Shown here: in pieces, positions 23,263 through 33,089 of the stretch
How positions within the stretch are numbered: the first letter of the stretch is position 1
Layout of the letters: every line of letters starts with the position of its first letter
NCBI GenBank assembly: GCA_030765045.1
Contig: CM060961.1
Coordinates: 35,635,305-35,699,304 of the forward strand
DNA from: Tenodera sinensis
Lineage: Eukaryota > Arthropoda > Insecta > Mantodea > Mantidae
Length of the DNA stretch: 64,000 nucleotides
Direction: 5' to 3'
The notes under the pieces: generated by a model
Databases searched by the model: none
What the model was told of the DNA's origin: nothing
Seen by the model: only the letters and a program-made list of their open reading frames with translations
Made by a program: the position numbers and the translations under genes

Positions 23263-24372
23263 GTGTTTATGGTTTTTTAATGGTCGTGGGGCGGATTTCA
23301 GTGGCGTGTGCGTGTATGTGTGTTGATGTTGTGGTTGTGTGTTGGATGGAATGGTGTGTGTTTGGTCATCCCTAGCTGCGTGGCCTGTGCTCTACCCAAG
23401 GAAACTGTTTTTTTGCTGGATTTTTGTCGAGTTTGTATGTCTACTGCAACAGCTCATCGGTAACTTTTTGTTAATTGTTCTTGTTTGTTTGTGTTAGGTG
23501 TGTGTGTGTGCTTTTTGTTTTATGTGTTTGTGTTTTTTGTGTGTTTAGATGTTTTGAAAGTGTTGAAGGTGTGCTTGTAGTCTGTCTTCTTCTTGTTGTT
23601 GGTATTTGTCGCATACGTCAATTAGTGTTATGAGAGGAGGGTTTTTGTCTTTCTCTGTTTGTGTTATTGTTTTCATTTTTTGTGCAGTGTTAATTAGAGT
23701 TCTTCTGTGTTGTCTGGTGTGTGCATTGTGTATGTATTTTATCATAAGTTTGGCTATGTGTGTATCTATGGGTATTGTGTGTGTGTAGTTGTGTAGTGTG
23801 TTTGTTTTGAAAGAGGGTAAACGTTTATGGGCAGTTCTGAGGCACCTCCTCTCAAAGGATTTTATCTTGTTCATTGTTTCTGTCGTGATTAGTGGCATGG
23901 TGGCTACGGCTGCATACGTCAGTTGTGGTCTTATTAGGGCGATGTAAAGTTTTCGAAATATGTGTGGCGTGAGTCCTCGTCCGTTTAGTCGTGCTAAGTA
24001 GGTCAGTGTGGAGTGGATGGGTCGTGTCTTATTAAGAAGTCGCGTATAGTGTGTCTTAATTCTCAGTTGGTTGTGTATGTGGATACCCAAGGTACTTAAC
24101 AGTCTTCTTGCATGTTATTTGTTGTTTGTTGAAGGTGAGGGTGGCTGTTTTGTATGAATGTTTCATTTTTTTCCTGATCACAATGGCTTGTGTTTTGTCA
24201 GTGTTTATGTGGATTCGCCATTTTCGGGTCCATTTGAGGAAGGTGTTTAATTGCTCTTCGAGCTTCCCTCTGGCTCCTACTAGTGTGGCGTGTGTACTCG
24301 AATACGCAGTATCATCTGCGTATTGGGCTAGGTGTAGGTGTTTTTGTGTTGGTTGTGGCGTGTCTGATGTAT

Positions 24373-24384
24373 ATAGTACATAGA
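24373..24384. repeat. Target-site duplication of SINE-A copy 2
   Basis: atagtacataga at 24373-24384 and 24622-24633, a perfect 12-bp direct repeat. LINE-A copy 2 is uninterrupted at the equivalent site near 31218. Confidence 0.95.
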
Positions 24385-24621
24385 AAAAATTTCTAAAATT
24401 ATTTTCTTGTTTAACGACGCTGTCAATTGCCAGGATCACATCAGCATCGCCGGTGTGCCGGAATTTTGTCCCGCAGGAGTTCTTTTACATGCCAGTAAAT
24501 CTATTGACATGGAGCTGTCGTTTTTAAGCACACTTAAAAACCATCGGCCTGGGCCGGGTTTGAACCCGCGACCTTGGGATCCGTAGGCCAGCGTCTAACC
24601 AACTGAGCCACCCAGACCGAC
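24385..24621 (-). mobile_element. SINE-A copy 2 inserted in LINE-A
   Basis: Reverse complement of the 9250-9473 element, head at the right: A box (about 24605) and B box (about 24560), then the same body and a tail ending in A-rich sequence (T-rich on the plus strand). It sits inside the LINE-A RT coding region with a perfect 12-bp TSD, so it inserted after LINE-A. Confidence 0.93.
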
Positions 24622-25179
24622 ATAGTACATAGAGGAGGCCTGAGATAGCGCTCCCCTGTGGTGTGCCTGCTTTAATATTTATGGTATCGGACAGTATGTT
24701 ATTTATGCGTGTATGTCCTGTTCTGTCTGTAAGGAAGCTGGCTATCCAACGTATAATCCTAGGAGCAATTTTTAGGTCTGTCAGTTTGTATAGTAGTCCG
24801 TTGGTCCAGCATTTGTCGAAGGCGGATTGTACGTCGAGGAAAGTTGCAATAGTAACAAATCCTCGGCTGTAGTAGTCTTGTAGGTTTGACAGTACGCGTA
24901 CTAGTTGGTCTTGTATAGTTATGTCGGATCGATAGCCAGCTTGTGTCAGGTAACAGTCGTCTTTCCGTGCATATGTGTGTCAGTCTGTGGTCTACTATCT
25001 TTTCGAACGTTTTTGAAAGTGTTGAGATTAGGGAAATGGGTCTATAATTTTTGTGGTCGGTCTTGTTTTTGCCAGGTTTTTCAAATAAAAGTATATGGGC
25101 GCATTTCCAGTCAGTCGGGTGGTATCCATGTCGATATATGTAGTTGTAAGTGGTTGCGAGTAGGTTTATCGTGTTGTCG

Positions 25180-25192
25180 GGTAGTTGTCTTA
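25180..25192. repeat. Target-site duplication of nested LINE-B
   Basis: ggtagttgtctta at 25180-25192 and again at 26766-26778, a perfect 13-bp direct repeat bracketing the nested element. Confidence 0.93.
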
Positions 25193-26765
25193 GACTAGAC
25201 TAGACTACCAGATGGCAGGCTGAGAACAGCCCGAGGTGTGTCATTCATGTACCTGCCCTTTTAGGGCTTAACCACTGTATGACGGGATTAGGATGTTATA
25301 GGATGGCTGGTGAAGAATGAGGATTGAGGGTTGTTAGGAGGTAGCATAAATTTATGCTCCTCATCGGTTGTTAATTTCAGCATGCAACTACCGTTGGGCA
25401 CTGCTGATGCGTGGTCCAAATATGGATATTTGGCGAAATATTTTGGACTTCCAAACTACTCTTGGAAGGACTGTAAGGAGTTCAGCTTACGCTGTTGATG
25501 GCGTAGCTCCTGTGTTACCGGGGGTGCCCGCTAGCCATGCGGGGAACCTGGTGTTGCACAAGCGTGCGTTCTCTAGGGATATAGTCCCCAAGAGACCTAA
25601 CCAGGGCGCTCCGATGTTGTGGAAACTGGTCGTAGAATTTAGTTGCCCGGCGCCTAATTTCGTCCTCCACGTACGGGAGGGACGAGGCTTCGTGCAGTAG
25701 TCTCGTAGGGAATCTACGGTATACAGAATAGATTACACGAAGACCTCCATTCTGTATACGTTGCAGACGCAGGAGGTGGGTGTCTGCAGCCATGCCCCAG
25801 ATTTCGCAGGCATACAGGAGGATAGGGATAATGAGAGCCCGAAAGAGGCGTAACTTTAAGGGAATTGGCATTCCCGACCGCAGCATAGGGTACAGTGAGG
25901 CAATTGCCCCACTGGTCCGCGCTGATAGGTCGTTGATGTGTCCCAGAAAAGTTAGGCCCTTGTCGAGCTTTACTCCCAGGTAGGTAAGGAAATCTACCCA
26001 CTCAATCCTTCGGCGAACGTATGTGAATGTGGGGAAGTTGGCGGGAAAGCGGCGATTGGTGAAAAGTATGGCGCGGCTTTTCTCCGGGTTGATGGACAAT
26101 CGCCAACGCCTACACCACTCTTGGATGAGGCGGAGGTGTCGCTGTATGGGGAGAAAGGTTCTGCGAGGGTGTTTGTTTGTACAGTATAGCAGCACGTCGT
26201 CAGCATACTGGGCTATGTTAACGTGCTGCTCGGATGGAATGTCGGCTACATATACGCTGAACAGCGTAGGGGACAATACAGAACTTTCAGGGACTCCGCC
26301 TCTGATTGGCCTTCGTGTGGATTTGGTTCCCGCAACTGCGACCACAAAGGATCTATGTTTTAGGAATGAGTGTAGCAGGTGTATTAGGCGTGTGGGTAGC
26401 TCCAGTTGGATGAGTTTGCGGAGGAGACCGGTATGCCAGGTCGTAGAGAAGGCCTTCTCAACATCTAGAGAAACCGCGGCGGTATAGGCTTTGTCCTGGA
26501 AACCCAGGGCGGCAGCCTCCACCACACGCAGCAACTGCTGAGATGTTGAGTGGCCAGGCCGGAACCCAAACTGATGGGGAGGGATGGCTTGAATGTCCCC
26601 TAAGATGGGAGACAAGCGGACTAGGATAAGCCTCTCGAGTACTTTCGAGAGTACAGACAGGAGACTTATGGATCGGTAGTTGGCAGGATGAACCGGGTCT
26701 TTCCCTGGCTTCAATATGCAGATCACCCGGGCCTCCTTCCACTCGCGTGGAAAGTGACTAAGGGC
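25193..26765 (-). mobile_element. LINE-B copy 2, 5'-truncated, nested in LINE-A
   Basis: A 1,573-bp 3' portion of the same family as the complete element at 40611-45895. It carries the RT, the 3' UTR, the terminal hairpin (plus-strand GGCTG-agaa-CAGCC, about 25216-25229), and a tail that is (TAGTC)3 on its own strand (25193-25207). 5' truncation is the usual result of incomplete reverse transcription. Confidence 0.93.
25515..26765 (-). pseudogene. LINE-B reverse transcriptase fragment
   Basis: Open for more than 400 codons from the truncation point. It begins at HFPREWKEARVICILKPGKDP, continues with FGFRPGHST, motif A LDVEKAFSTTWH, then GGVPESSVLSP and AQYADDVLLY (catalytic YADD), and runs to the C terminus (RTLVQHQVPRM). 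The usually invariant G of GVPxGSVLSP is Ser here (PES), unlike the complete copy (PEG), so this copy probably carries a damaging substitution even though its frame is open. It lacks ORF1, endonuclease and promoter. Confidence 0.9.
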
Positions 26766-27118
26766 GGTAGTTGTCTTAACATTTCGTATGTGATTTTGTC
26801 TGGGCCTGGCGCCGTGTTTCGGGTGTTTTTGAGGACTATTTTTATGTCTTGTGCTGTTATTGGTCGGTATGTTTCGTCGTTTTCGTCAAGTTCATTAATG
26901 TCTATTTGTGGTGTGTACAGGTTTGGGTGCTGTTCTATGTATCTATTGACATTTTTGAAATGTGTCTTGTGGAAAGTCGGGTCCTTCGGTGTTTGAAAAA
27001 TGGTGTCGTAGTGTTGTCGAAAAATGTCTAATTTTTTAGTAATGTCATGTATCGTTTGTCCGTTTTGTTTAATGGGGTACTGTGGGTATGTCTTTTGTCT
27101 GGTGCTTTTAATTAGTCG

Positions 27119-28210
27119 TCAGAACTGAGCTGGGTCTCGTTGGTGTGTTTCAATCATTTTGTCAAGTAGTTTGTTCCATCTGTCTGCATTCAACGTGGCT
27201 ATGGCGTCTTTTACGTCCTGCTGTAATTTGTTTACTATACGTTTGTCTTCTGGGGCGTGTGTCTTCATGTATTGTCTGTGTGCTTTTCTTTTATTTTTAA
27301 TTATCTGAATTATGTGTCTTGGTAAAGGTCTACTGTAGGGGTTTATGCTTATTGTTCTTACTGGTACAGATGCTTCACGGGCTTGTGTCATTATGTCGGT
27401 AAGTGATGTTGCGTATATGTCTATGACATGGCATGTGTTGGGTGGTGTGAGGTTGACATTGCCTGTTAGTCCTTCGGCTGTCTGTTTGTACGTGTTCCAG
27501 TCTGCGTTTTTGTAGTCGTTTATTATTATTGTTCTGTTTGTCTGCGTGTACCAAGGGTGGGTTCTTATTGTCAGTATTATGGGTAGATGGTCGGTGTTTG
27601 GGGGTGCATCTGTGCCAATGTCGTCGACTAGAGTAAAAGTGCGTTTTGATGTCAGTATTTTGTCAGGTGAGCTTGGTTTTTGGGTTCCTCTGCCTATCCT
27701 GGTCGGTCCTGGTGTCAACACTACTTTGAGGTCAGTCTGGTCGAGTAGTTTTGTTAGTTCGCGTCCGTGTGCGCTGAGATCTCCTGCTAGTATTAAGTCT
27801 GGGTAGTAGTCGTTAAGGTATTTAAGTGATGTCGTCGGGAAAGGTTCGTTTGGCGGTACGTATAATGTTGCAATGACTGTCTTTTTACGTCGTATTCTGA
27901 TCTGTACTAGCAGGAGTTGGTGGTTTTGGAATGCCAGAGGCGTGGTCAAGAGGATGGGGTTAAGCTCAGCTTTTGCCAAGATCATGACCCCGCCTCCAGC
28001 GCTTTGTTGTTGGTCTCTCCGAAAAGATAGCAGTGGTTTGAAGTTTATGTTTATGTTTTTGTGAAGTTTTGTTTCGTTAATTGTCACAATGTCTATGTTG
28101 TGATAGGTCATTAGGACTTGTATTTCTTGTCTTTTTGTCCGTATACCATTAATATTAATGTGTAATAGTTTTAGATTGTGGTGTGTGTCTATTTGTGTTG
28201 TGTGTGCCAT
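27119..28210 (-). CDS. LINE-A ORF2, endonuclease part
   Basis: A 363-codon frame encoding an APE-type endonuclease domain. HININGIRT (Asn of motif I), TINETKL (Glu), LYVPPNEPF, LAGDLSAHG (the GDFNAxH position, here GDLSAHG), and PNTDHLPI (the terminal Asp-His pair) appear in the expected order. The enzyme nicks the target DNA to prime reverse transcription. ORF2 starts 39 nt after the ORF1 stop. It ends early at a stop that interrupts the link to the RT, so the natural product would have been one polypeptide. The start ATG at 28210 is the first in frame after ORF1. Confidence 0.88.
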   Translation of the reverse strand: MAHTTQIDTHHNLKLLHININGIRTKRQEIQVLMTYHNIDIVTINETKLHKNININFKPLLSFRRDQQQSAGGGVMILAKAELNPILLTTPLAFQNHQLLLVQIRIRRKKTVIATLYVPPNEPFPTTSLKYLNDYYPDLILAGDLSAHGRELTKLLDQTDLKVVLTPGPTRIGRGTQKPSSPDKILTSKRTFTLVDDIGTDAPPNTDHLPIILTIRTHPWYTQTNRTIIINDYKNADWNTYKQTAEGLTGNVNLTPPNTCHVIDIYATSLTDIMTQAREASVPVRTISINPYSRPLPRHIIQIIKNKRKAHRQYMKTHAPEDKRIVNKLQQDVKDAIATLNADRWNKLLDKMIETHQRDPAQF

Positions 28211-28249
28211 TGTGACTCGGAGAGTGATTGTGAGATGTTATGGATGGTG

Positions 28250-29833
28250 TTACTTTGTGATGTCATGCACAAAGATTGCCAGTTGGTTTCCTACACGGGT
28301 CGTATTGACGGTCTTCTTTAAGGTCTTGTGTGCCGTCTGTGATATGTTGTGTAGAAATCTGGTCCTATGCATCGGTGGTATGATGTCATAAATGGGTGGA
28401 ATGAGGGTGGTTAGTATTTGTGTTATGGTGGTGCTTGCTAGTTCTTTAACGTAGCTGGTGATATTTTCTTGAATGTGGGTCAGTTGTTGTTGTAGTGATT
28501 TGAGCTGTTGCTCAGACTGTGAAATAACATTCTGGAACGTACCTACAGTTTCCTGGGTTGTCATGTCCTTTTTAGTCGTGGGTATCTGGGGATATTTTAT
28601 CTCCGGCCAGTCAGTTACGTGTTGTGGTTTGGGTTGTGGTGGTATATTATGAGGAAATATATGAGTCTTTGCAGTATGTTCTGGTAATGTTGGTGGTGCT
28701 CGTGGGTACAGTGGGCATCTAACCTGTCCGGTGTAATGCCCAGTCTGTCTGCACGTTGCACAGTATGGGATGTCATGGCGTATTGGGTGCGTGCATCGTA
28801 TGGTCTCTATGCCATAGCCACAGTAAAAGCAAGTGGGCTGGTTAGCACACTGCTTGTGGTGGTGGCCGTATTGTTGGCATGTCCTGCAGGGAATGTGTCG
28901 TTCGGTGTGTTTGGACGGTTCAGCTTTGAAAATTTGTCGTTCAATGATTGCTCCCTCTTTCAGTATTGTGTTGATAGTGGCAACACATTTACTGAATATT
29001 CTGACTAAGGGAGTTTGTCTGTTTTTGGTGATAATGCGTGAAACTCTTATTACTTCAGGGTAGGTTTCTTGTATGCTTTGAAGGGTGTCACCGTCGGGAA
29101 TGTCATAGGGCAGGCCTCTCAAAACTGCTGTGAGTGTCTGTCTAGGTCTGGGTTGTGTCTCAGTGTGTTGTTGGTGTGTTGTCTGTGGTAAGGTGTTTGT
29201 GTAATGTGCAAACTTGCCAAAGTTGTTAACTGGGGCGGCCTGTGTGAAAGTTACCGCTTGTTGCTGGTTTCGGAAAGTAAGGGCAAAGGTGTTTTTGTAG
29301 AGTCTTTGTGCTCTCAAGAGCGTGTTATTGTCTATTTGAGCTTTTGTCATGAGGGTTCTTACGGCCCAGGTGTTCTGCTTTTCCTGGGCGCAGTTTGCAA
29401 TATATAGGGTGAAGTACCCATGGGGTGTTGGAGGGATGAAGGTTGTCGGAAATGTTGTCTGTGTGTTTGTAGGATTTGTCATGGCGCCTATTCTTGGGCC
29501 TAGTTTTGATGTTGACTCAATACTTGAGTCGGAGTCATTGGGATCAGTGGCGGACGAGCTGCTGCTAGAGCTGACCGAGTGTGTCCTTTGTTTGTTGCGG
29601 GTTTTTCGTTGGTTTTGTGGTGATGGTGGTGGTGTTGGTGTATGTGTTTTTTGTTTTGTCATAGGTGGTGTGGTCTTGGTGTTTGTCCCACTAGTGGACG
29701 GTTGTGGTGATGTTGATGTTTTAGGTGGTGTTGTATTCAGTTTTGTGGCTTTTGTTTCTGTCCGGACATGGGGGCGGTTGGTTGCGGGATCTGGGGGTTT
29801 TGGGGGTTTGGCCGCCGTCTGACTTTTGGTCAT
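28250..29833 (-). CDS. LINE-A ORF1, gag-like zinc-knuckle protein
   Basis: An intact 527-codon frame. Residues 1-130 are rich in Pro, Thr and Ser with a run of Ser near 88-94. A central segment (about 235-290, LRGLPYDIP...) resembles the RRM-like/PRE_C2HC part of Jockey ORF1 proteins. Three zinc knuckles follow at about residues 316-374: CRTCQQYGHHHKQC, CFYCGYG...C and CATCRQTGHYTGQVRC. A Gln-rich C-terminal part near residue 450 may be a coiled coil. In this class the protein binds the element RNA and forms the ribonucleoprotein with ORF2. The frame is uninterrupted although ORF2 is broken. Confidence 0.88.
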   Translation of the reverse strand: MTKSQTAAKPPKPPDPATNRPHVRTETKATKLNTTPPKTSTSPQPSTSGTNTKTTPPMTKQKTHTPTPPPSPQNQRKTRNKQRTHSVSSSSSSSATDPNDSDSSIESTSKLGPRIGAMTNPTNTQTTFPTTFIPPTPHGYFTLYIANCAQEKQNTWAVRTLMTKAQIDNNTLLRAQRLYKNTFALTFRNQQQAVTFTQAAPVNNFGKFAHYTNTLPQTTHQQHTETQPRPRQTLTAVLRGLPYDIPDGDTLQSIQETYPEVIRVSRIITKNRQTPLVRIFSKCVATINTILKEGAIIERQIFKAEPSKHTERHIPCRTCQQYGHHHKQCANQPTCFYCGYGIETIRCTHPIRHDIPYCATCRQTGHYTGQVRCPLYPRAPPTLPEHTAKTHIFPHNIPPQPKPQHVTDWPEIKYPQIPTTKKDMTTQETVGTFQNVISQSEQQLKSLQQQLTHIQENITSYVKELASTTITQILTTLIPPIYDIIPPMHRTRFLHNISQTAHKTLKKTVNTTRVGNQLAIFVHDITK

Positions 29834-29959
29834 TCCATGGCCGGATAGACTCTGGTAGGGGGGAGGTGGCTGCTGACAAGCGCGGTTTTGTTAACTTGTA
29901 TGCCTAGGTGTAGTCCCTATGGACTACAGAGCTCACACTCTTTGGCTGCACTGAGCCAG

Positions 29960-29973
29960 ATTGTATAACTGAA
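29960..29973. repeat. Target-site duplication, LINE-A copy 1 (5' side)
   Basis: Partner of 23130-23143 (12 of 14 identical). It sets the 5' end of the element at about 29959. Confidence 0.6.
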
Positions 29974-30004
29974 CTTCAACTTATTTTATTATAGAAAACA
30001 AAAC

Positions 30005-30017
30005 TTTCAACTTATTG
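30005..30017. repeat. Target-site duplication, LINE-A copy 2
   Basis: tttcaacttattg at 30005-30017 and 31306-31318, a perfect 13-bp direct repeat. Confidence 0.85.
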
Positions 30018-30043
30018 AAAATGAATGAATGAAAAAGTTATTT

Positions 30044-30095
30044 GGGCATGTCTTTCGACATGCCCTGGCTGTTCAGGGGCACCCCTCTTCAGCCT
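30044..30095 (-). other. LINE-A 3' terminal hairpins (copy 2)
   Basis: GGGCATGTC (30044-30052) pairs perfectly with GACATGCCC (30057-30065) over a 4-nt loop. A second hairpin with GGCTG/CAGCC and AGGG/CCCT stems follows (about 30068-30095). The loop-closing pair of the first stem is C-G here but T-A in copy 1, a compensatory change. Confidence 0.72.
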
Positions 30096-30384
30096 AGTTA
30101 TTGTGTTTTTATTTTTGGTCGTGTGGCGGATTTCAGTGGCGAGTGCCTGTATGCGTCTTGGTGTTGTGGGTTTTGTGTTTGGATGGGTGATGTGTGTGTT
30201 TGGTCATCCCTAGCTGCATGGCCTGTCGTCTACCCAAGAAATAAGCCCAAGAAGTATTAGTTGTTTGTGCTAGAAGTTTTGTCAAGTTTGTATGTCTACT
30301 GCAACAGCTCTTCGGTTACTTTTCTATGTTTGTGTGTTAGGTTTATGTGTGTTTTTATATTAAGTGTTTATGTTTATTATGTGT

Positions 30385-31263
30385 TTAGATGTTTTGGAAG
30401 TGTTGAAGGTGTTGTTGTAGTTTTTCTTCTTCTTGTTGCTGGTATTTGTCGTAAACGTCAATTAGTGTTATGAGAGGAGGATTTTTGTGTTTCTCTGTTT
30501 GTGTTATGGTTTTCATTTTTTGTGCGGTGTTGATGAGTGTTCTTCTGTAGTGTCTGGTGTGTGCGTTGTGTATGTATTTTATCATAAGTTTGGCTATGTG
30601 TGTATCTATGGGTGTTGTGTGTGTGTAGTTGTAAAGTGTGTTTGTCTTGAATGAGGGCAAAAGTTTGTGGGCAGTTCTGATGCACCTCCTCTCAAAGGAT
30701 TTAATTTTGTTCATTGTTTCGGTGGTAATTAGTGGCATGGTGGCTACGGCTGCGTAAGTCAGTTGTGGTCTTATTAGTGCAGTGTAAAGTTTTCGTAGTA
30801 TTTCTGGCGTAAGTCCTCGTACGTTTAGTCGTGCTAAGTAGGTTAGTGTGGAGTGGACAGGTCGTGTTTTGTTAAGTAGTCGCGTGTAGTGTGTCTTAAT
30901 TTTCAGTTGGTTATGAATGTGTATACCCAGATACTTTATGATTGTTTTGCATGGTATTTGTTGATTGTTGAAGGTGAGGGTGGCTGTTTTGTATGAGTGT
31001 TTCATGATTTTCCTTATCACAATGGCTTGTGTTTTCTCTGTGTTTATGCTGATTCGCCATTTTTGAGTCCATTGGAGGAAGGTGCGGAGTTGTTTTTCGA
31101 GATTTCCTCTGGCTCCGATCAGCGTGGCGTGTGTGCTCCAATACGCAGTATCATCTGCGTATTGGGCTAAGTGTAGGTTTTTTTGTGTTGGTTGTGGTGT
31201 GTCGGATGTGTACAGTATGTAGAGGAGGCGGGAAATAGCGCTCCCCTGTGGTGTGCCAGCTTT
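30385..31263 (-). pseudogene. LINE-A ORF2 C-terminal fragment, open
   Basis: About 292 codons open from the truncation point: GTPQGSAIS, LHLAQYADDTAYW (YADD intact), then the region shared with copy 1, ending LQQHLQHFQNI. Unlike copy 1 it has no frameshift, so it is either younger or under-mutated. Without a start, endonuclease or motif A it cannot act alone. Confidence 0.88.
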
Positions 31264-31391
31264 ACTGCATGGGGTGGTCCGATGCTACGAGGTATTTGAT
31301 TTCAATTTCAACTTATTGCGTTACTATTGTGATATTTATACTGAGTAAGATAGCTTAGCTGGTAACGTTAGTTGTCAAGGAAAATACACAA

Positions 31392-31560
31392 CTGGATATT
31401 TAATACCACGACGCGAAGTTCCACTTTAACTCTAAAACTAGAGTAAACATGAAAAATAGAGTGTAATAGCGAATGCTGTGCCATCTATCGTTAGATAATG
31501 AAAGCAGGTACACTATTGCCATCTGCCGTCATAGAGGTCGAAGTACAGTAGCTCTGCACT
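31392..31560 (+). mobile_element. SINE-D copy 2, head missing
   Basis: taataccacgacgc, atgctgtgccatctatc and ttgccatctgccgtc match the reverse complement of 6360-6540 and 36822-36965. The tRNA-like head is not present. Confidence 0.6.
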
Positions 31561-31890
31561 GATTCTTCTGCGGACTCGAGATGAAGCAAGATGGTTTGGA
31601 CAGGTATAAGACCATATTTAAACCGGCAACCCCGGTAACTTTCGTTTTAAACTTATGCCGCTATGCCATAACGACGGACGAATGGAAACAAGCAAACTGC
31701 AAGCTGCGACAGTAACGCTTGGATTTCACCATAGGCTCTGCTAAAACAAGAGATTTCACCAGCCGAACGAAGATTGTTTTTGATTTGCGTAAATAACGCT
31801 TAAAACTGTAAAATGTCGAAAACCTTGATTATAAAACTGACTTTGGAGTAGTTATTCATCTGTAAATTCTCTTTGCAGATTTAGATTAGG
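31561..31890. other. Unassigned DNA between SINE-D and LINE-C
   Basis: No recognised feature. Confidence 0.35.
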
Positions 31891-33011
31891 TTAAGTTATT
31901 TATTTGGCATCATTTTGTCCGGACCCGGTTTGCAGGGGTAACAATTTACATATATGTATACATTCTTCGAGCTTTTAATATTTATACGAGTTTTCCTGGG
32001 TTTGCTCAAACCAATACGGGAGCCCACTGTGAATTCCCGAGAACAGTTTGGTTGTGTTTTGTTTGGTTTCACTTGTTTTGTTCTTTATACATACATATTT
32101 ACATATGTACACTCACCCATTCATTCACTCTCATTCAAGCACACACACACTATTTACACAGATCTCAATGTTTGGCTGAGTAGGCAGCATGTCCTGTGGT
32201 GGTGACTGTTGGCGGCGGCGGCCCCTGCGTTACGTGGCGTGGCCTTGGGCTAGTGATTTTGGGCGCGCTAGCCAGTGACTGCCCTAGAACACGCGTATGC
32301 TTATATGTTTTCTATGGCGTGATTCACTGCTGCCAATATTGGCTATGAGGGGATCTTGGTGCCCTCTAATGCGCGCCCACGTCGGGTGTCTTGTTTGTGG
32401 ATATGATAAGACAGGTAGGGGTTAAGGAGTTCCTGGTGGATGATAGCGGTTGAGGTGAGGAGTGGACATTGAAGTATTTTCCTGAGACATAAGTTTTGGA
32501 TGGTCTGAATTTTTTGAACGGCGGATTTTGAGGCGTTTGCCCAGGCCACGCAGGCATATAGAAGTGTAGGTAGGATGAAGGGTTTATACAGGATTAGTTT
32601 GGAACGGGTCTTAATTTCTTTGCTTCAACAGACGGGGGTGCATATCTGACGCCCTTTGTTGGCGGTATTTATAAGATGGGCGTTCCAAGAGAGTCGTTTG
32701 TCCGAGGTGACTCCCAACTATTTTACTTGCTGACTACAGTGCAATGTTTCACCATCGACCGTGAAGTTCATTTCCGGAAGTTTCCGCTTTTTTGAAAAGT
32801 GAATAAGCTGGTACTGTTTCCATTAATTTCAATTTTTCAGTCATGAAGCCATGAAAGGAAGCGATCAGTTTACCGCTGCATCCCCAGGAGGCCGAAACGA
32901 GGATTTCTATGGTGATTGTAGATTGCAGTGTCGTCAGCGTACATGGCGATCTTGCATCTGCCATCCACGGGAAAGTCGTTAGTGAAAAGCATATACAAAA
33001 AGGGGCACATG
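31891..33011 (-). mobile_element. LINE-C, 5'-truncated Jockey-like fragment
   Basis: The minus strand from about 33011 reads PFLYMLFTNDFPVDGRCKI, then AMYADDTAIY (catalytic YADD, about 32950), then after shifts the C-terminal segment AWANASKSAVQKIQTIQNLCLRKI ending LNPYLSYHIHKQDTRRGRA (32343-32557). This differs from LINE-A and LINE-B. About 450 bp of likely 3' UTR follow, with the 3' end uncertain near 31891. Multiple frameshifts make it a dead copy. Confidence 0.78.
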
Positions 33012-33081
33012 AGAGACTACAGTGTGTCACTACTCCACGCTAGAAATCCGCACCTGAGTCTACTCACTCCGTGCTCTTTAT

Positions 33082-33089
33082 CTCATAAT
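33082..33089. repeat. 8-bp target duplication of hAT element
   Basis: ctcataat at 33082-33089 and atcataat at 33951-33958 match at 7 of 8 positions, the TSD length of hAT transposons. Confidence 0.7.

Larger units (their letters stand above)
23545..27119 (-). pseudogene. LINE-A ORF2, reverse transcriptase part (split, broken)
   Basis: The minus strand continues from the endonuclease frame after a stop at 27119 that replaces an expected residue (QF-stop-RLIK). The RT starts around NTAPGPDKITYEMLRQ (about 26820) and is cut by LINE-B at 26765. It resumes at 25180 with LDVQSAFDKCWTNGLL (motif A, about 24840), GTPQGSAIS (about 24650), is cut by the SINE within the next segment, and resumes with LHLAQYADD (catalytic YADD, about 24320). 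A 1-bp insertion near 24090 shifts the frame relative to copy 2. The C-terminal part is 24090-23545. Frameshifts also lie near 25050. No RNase H domain is seen. Confidence 0.88.
23144..29959 (-). mobile_element. LINE-A copy 1: full-length Jockey-like retrotransposon with nested insertions
   Basis: A minus-strand non-LTR retrotransposon with a 5' UTR (29834-29959), ORF1 (gag-like), ORF2 (endonuclease and RT), a 3' UTR with two hairpins, and a tandem (CATT)n tail (plus-strand gaatgaatg..., to about 23199). It is interrupted by a LINE-B (25193-26765) and a SINE-A (24385-24621), each with its own target duplication. Without them it is about 5.0 kb, a normal Jockey length. ORF2 has a nonsense mutation and frameshifts, so this copy is dead. 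Confidence 0.9.
30018..31305 (-). mobile_element. LINE-A copy 2, 5'-truncated
   Basis: Same family as copy 1: a short (CATT)n tail (30018-30033), hairpins (30044-30095), 3' UTR and the last part of ORF2. Recognisable LINE-A sequence stops near 31264. The 41 bp from there to the TSD at 31306 (gcatggggtggtccgatgct...) have no counterpart at that place in copy 1. Copy 2 sits only about 45 bp beyond the 5' end of copy 1. Confidence 0.88.

Noticed and set aside
24108..24383. Plus-strand frames across LINE-A (for example 24108-24383, 26023-26487, 29349-29822)
   Set aside because: Shadows of minus-strand RT and gag coding sequence.
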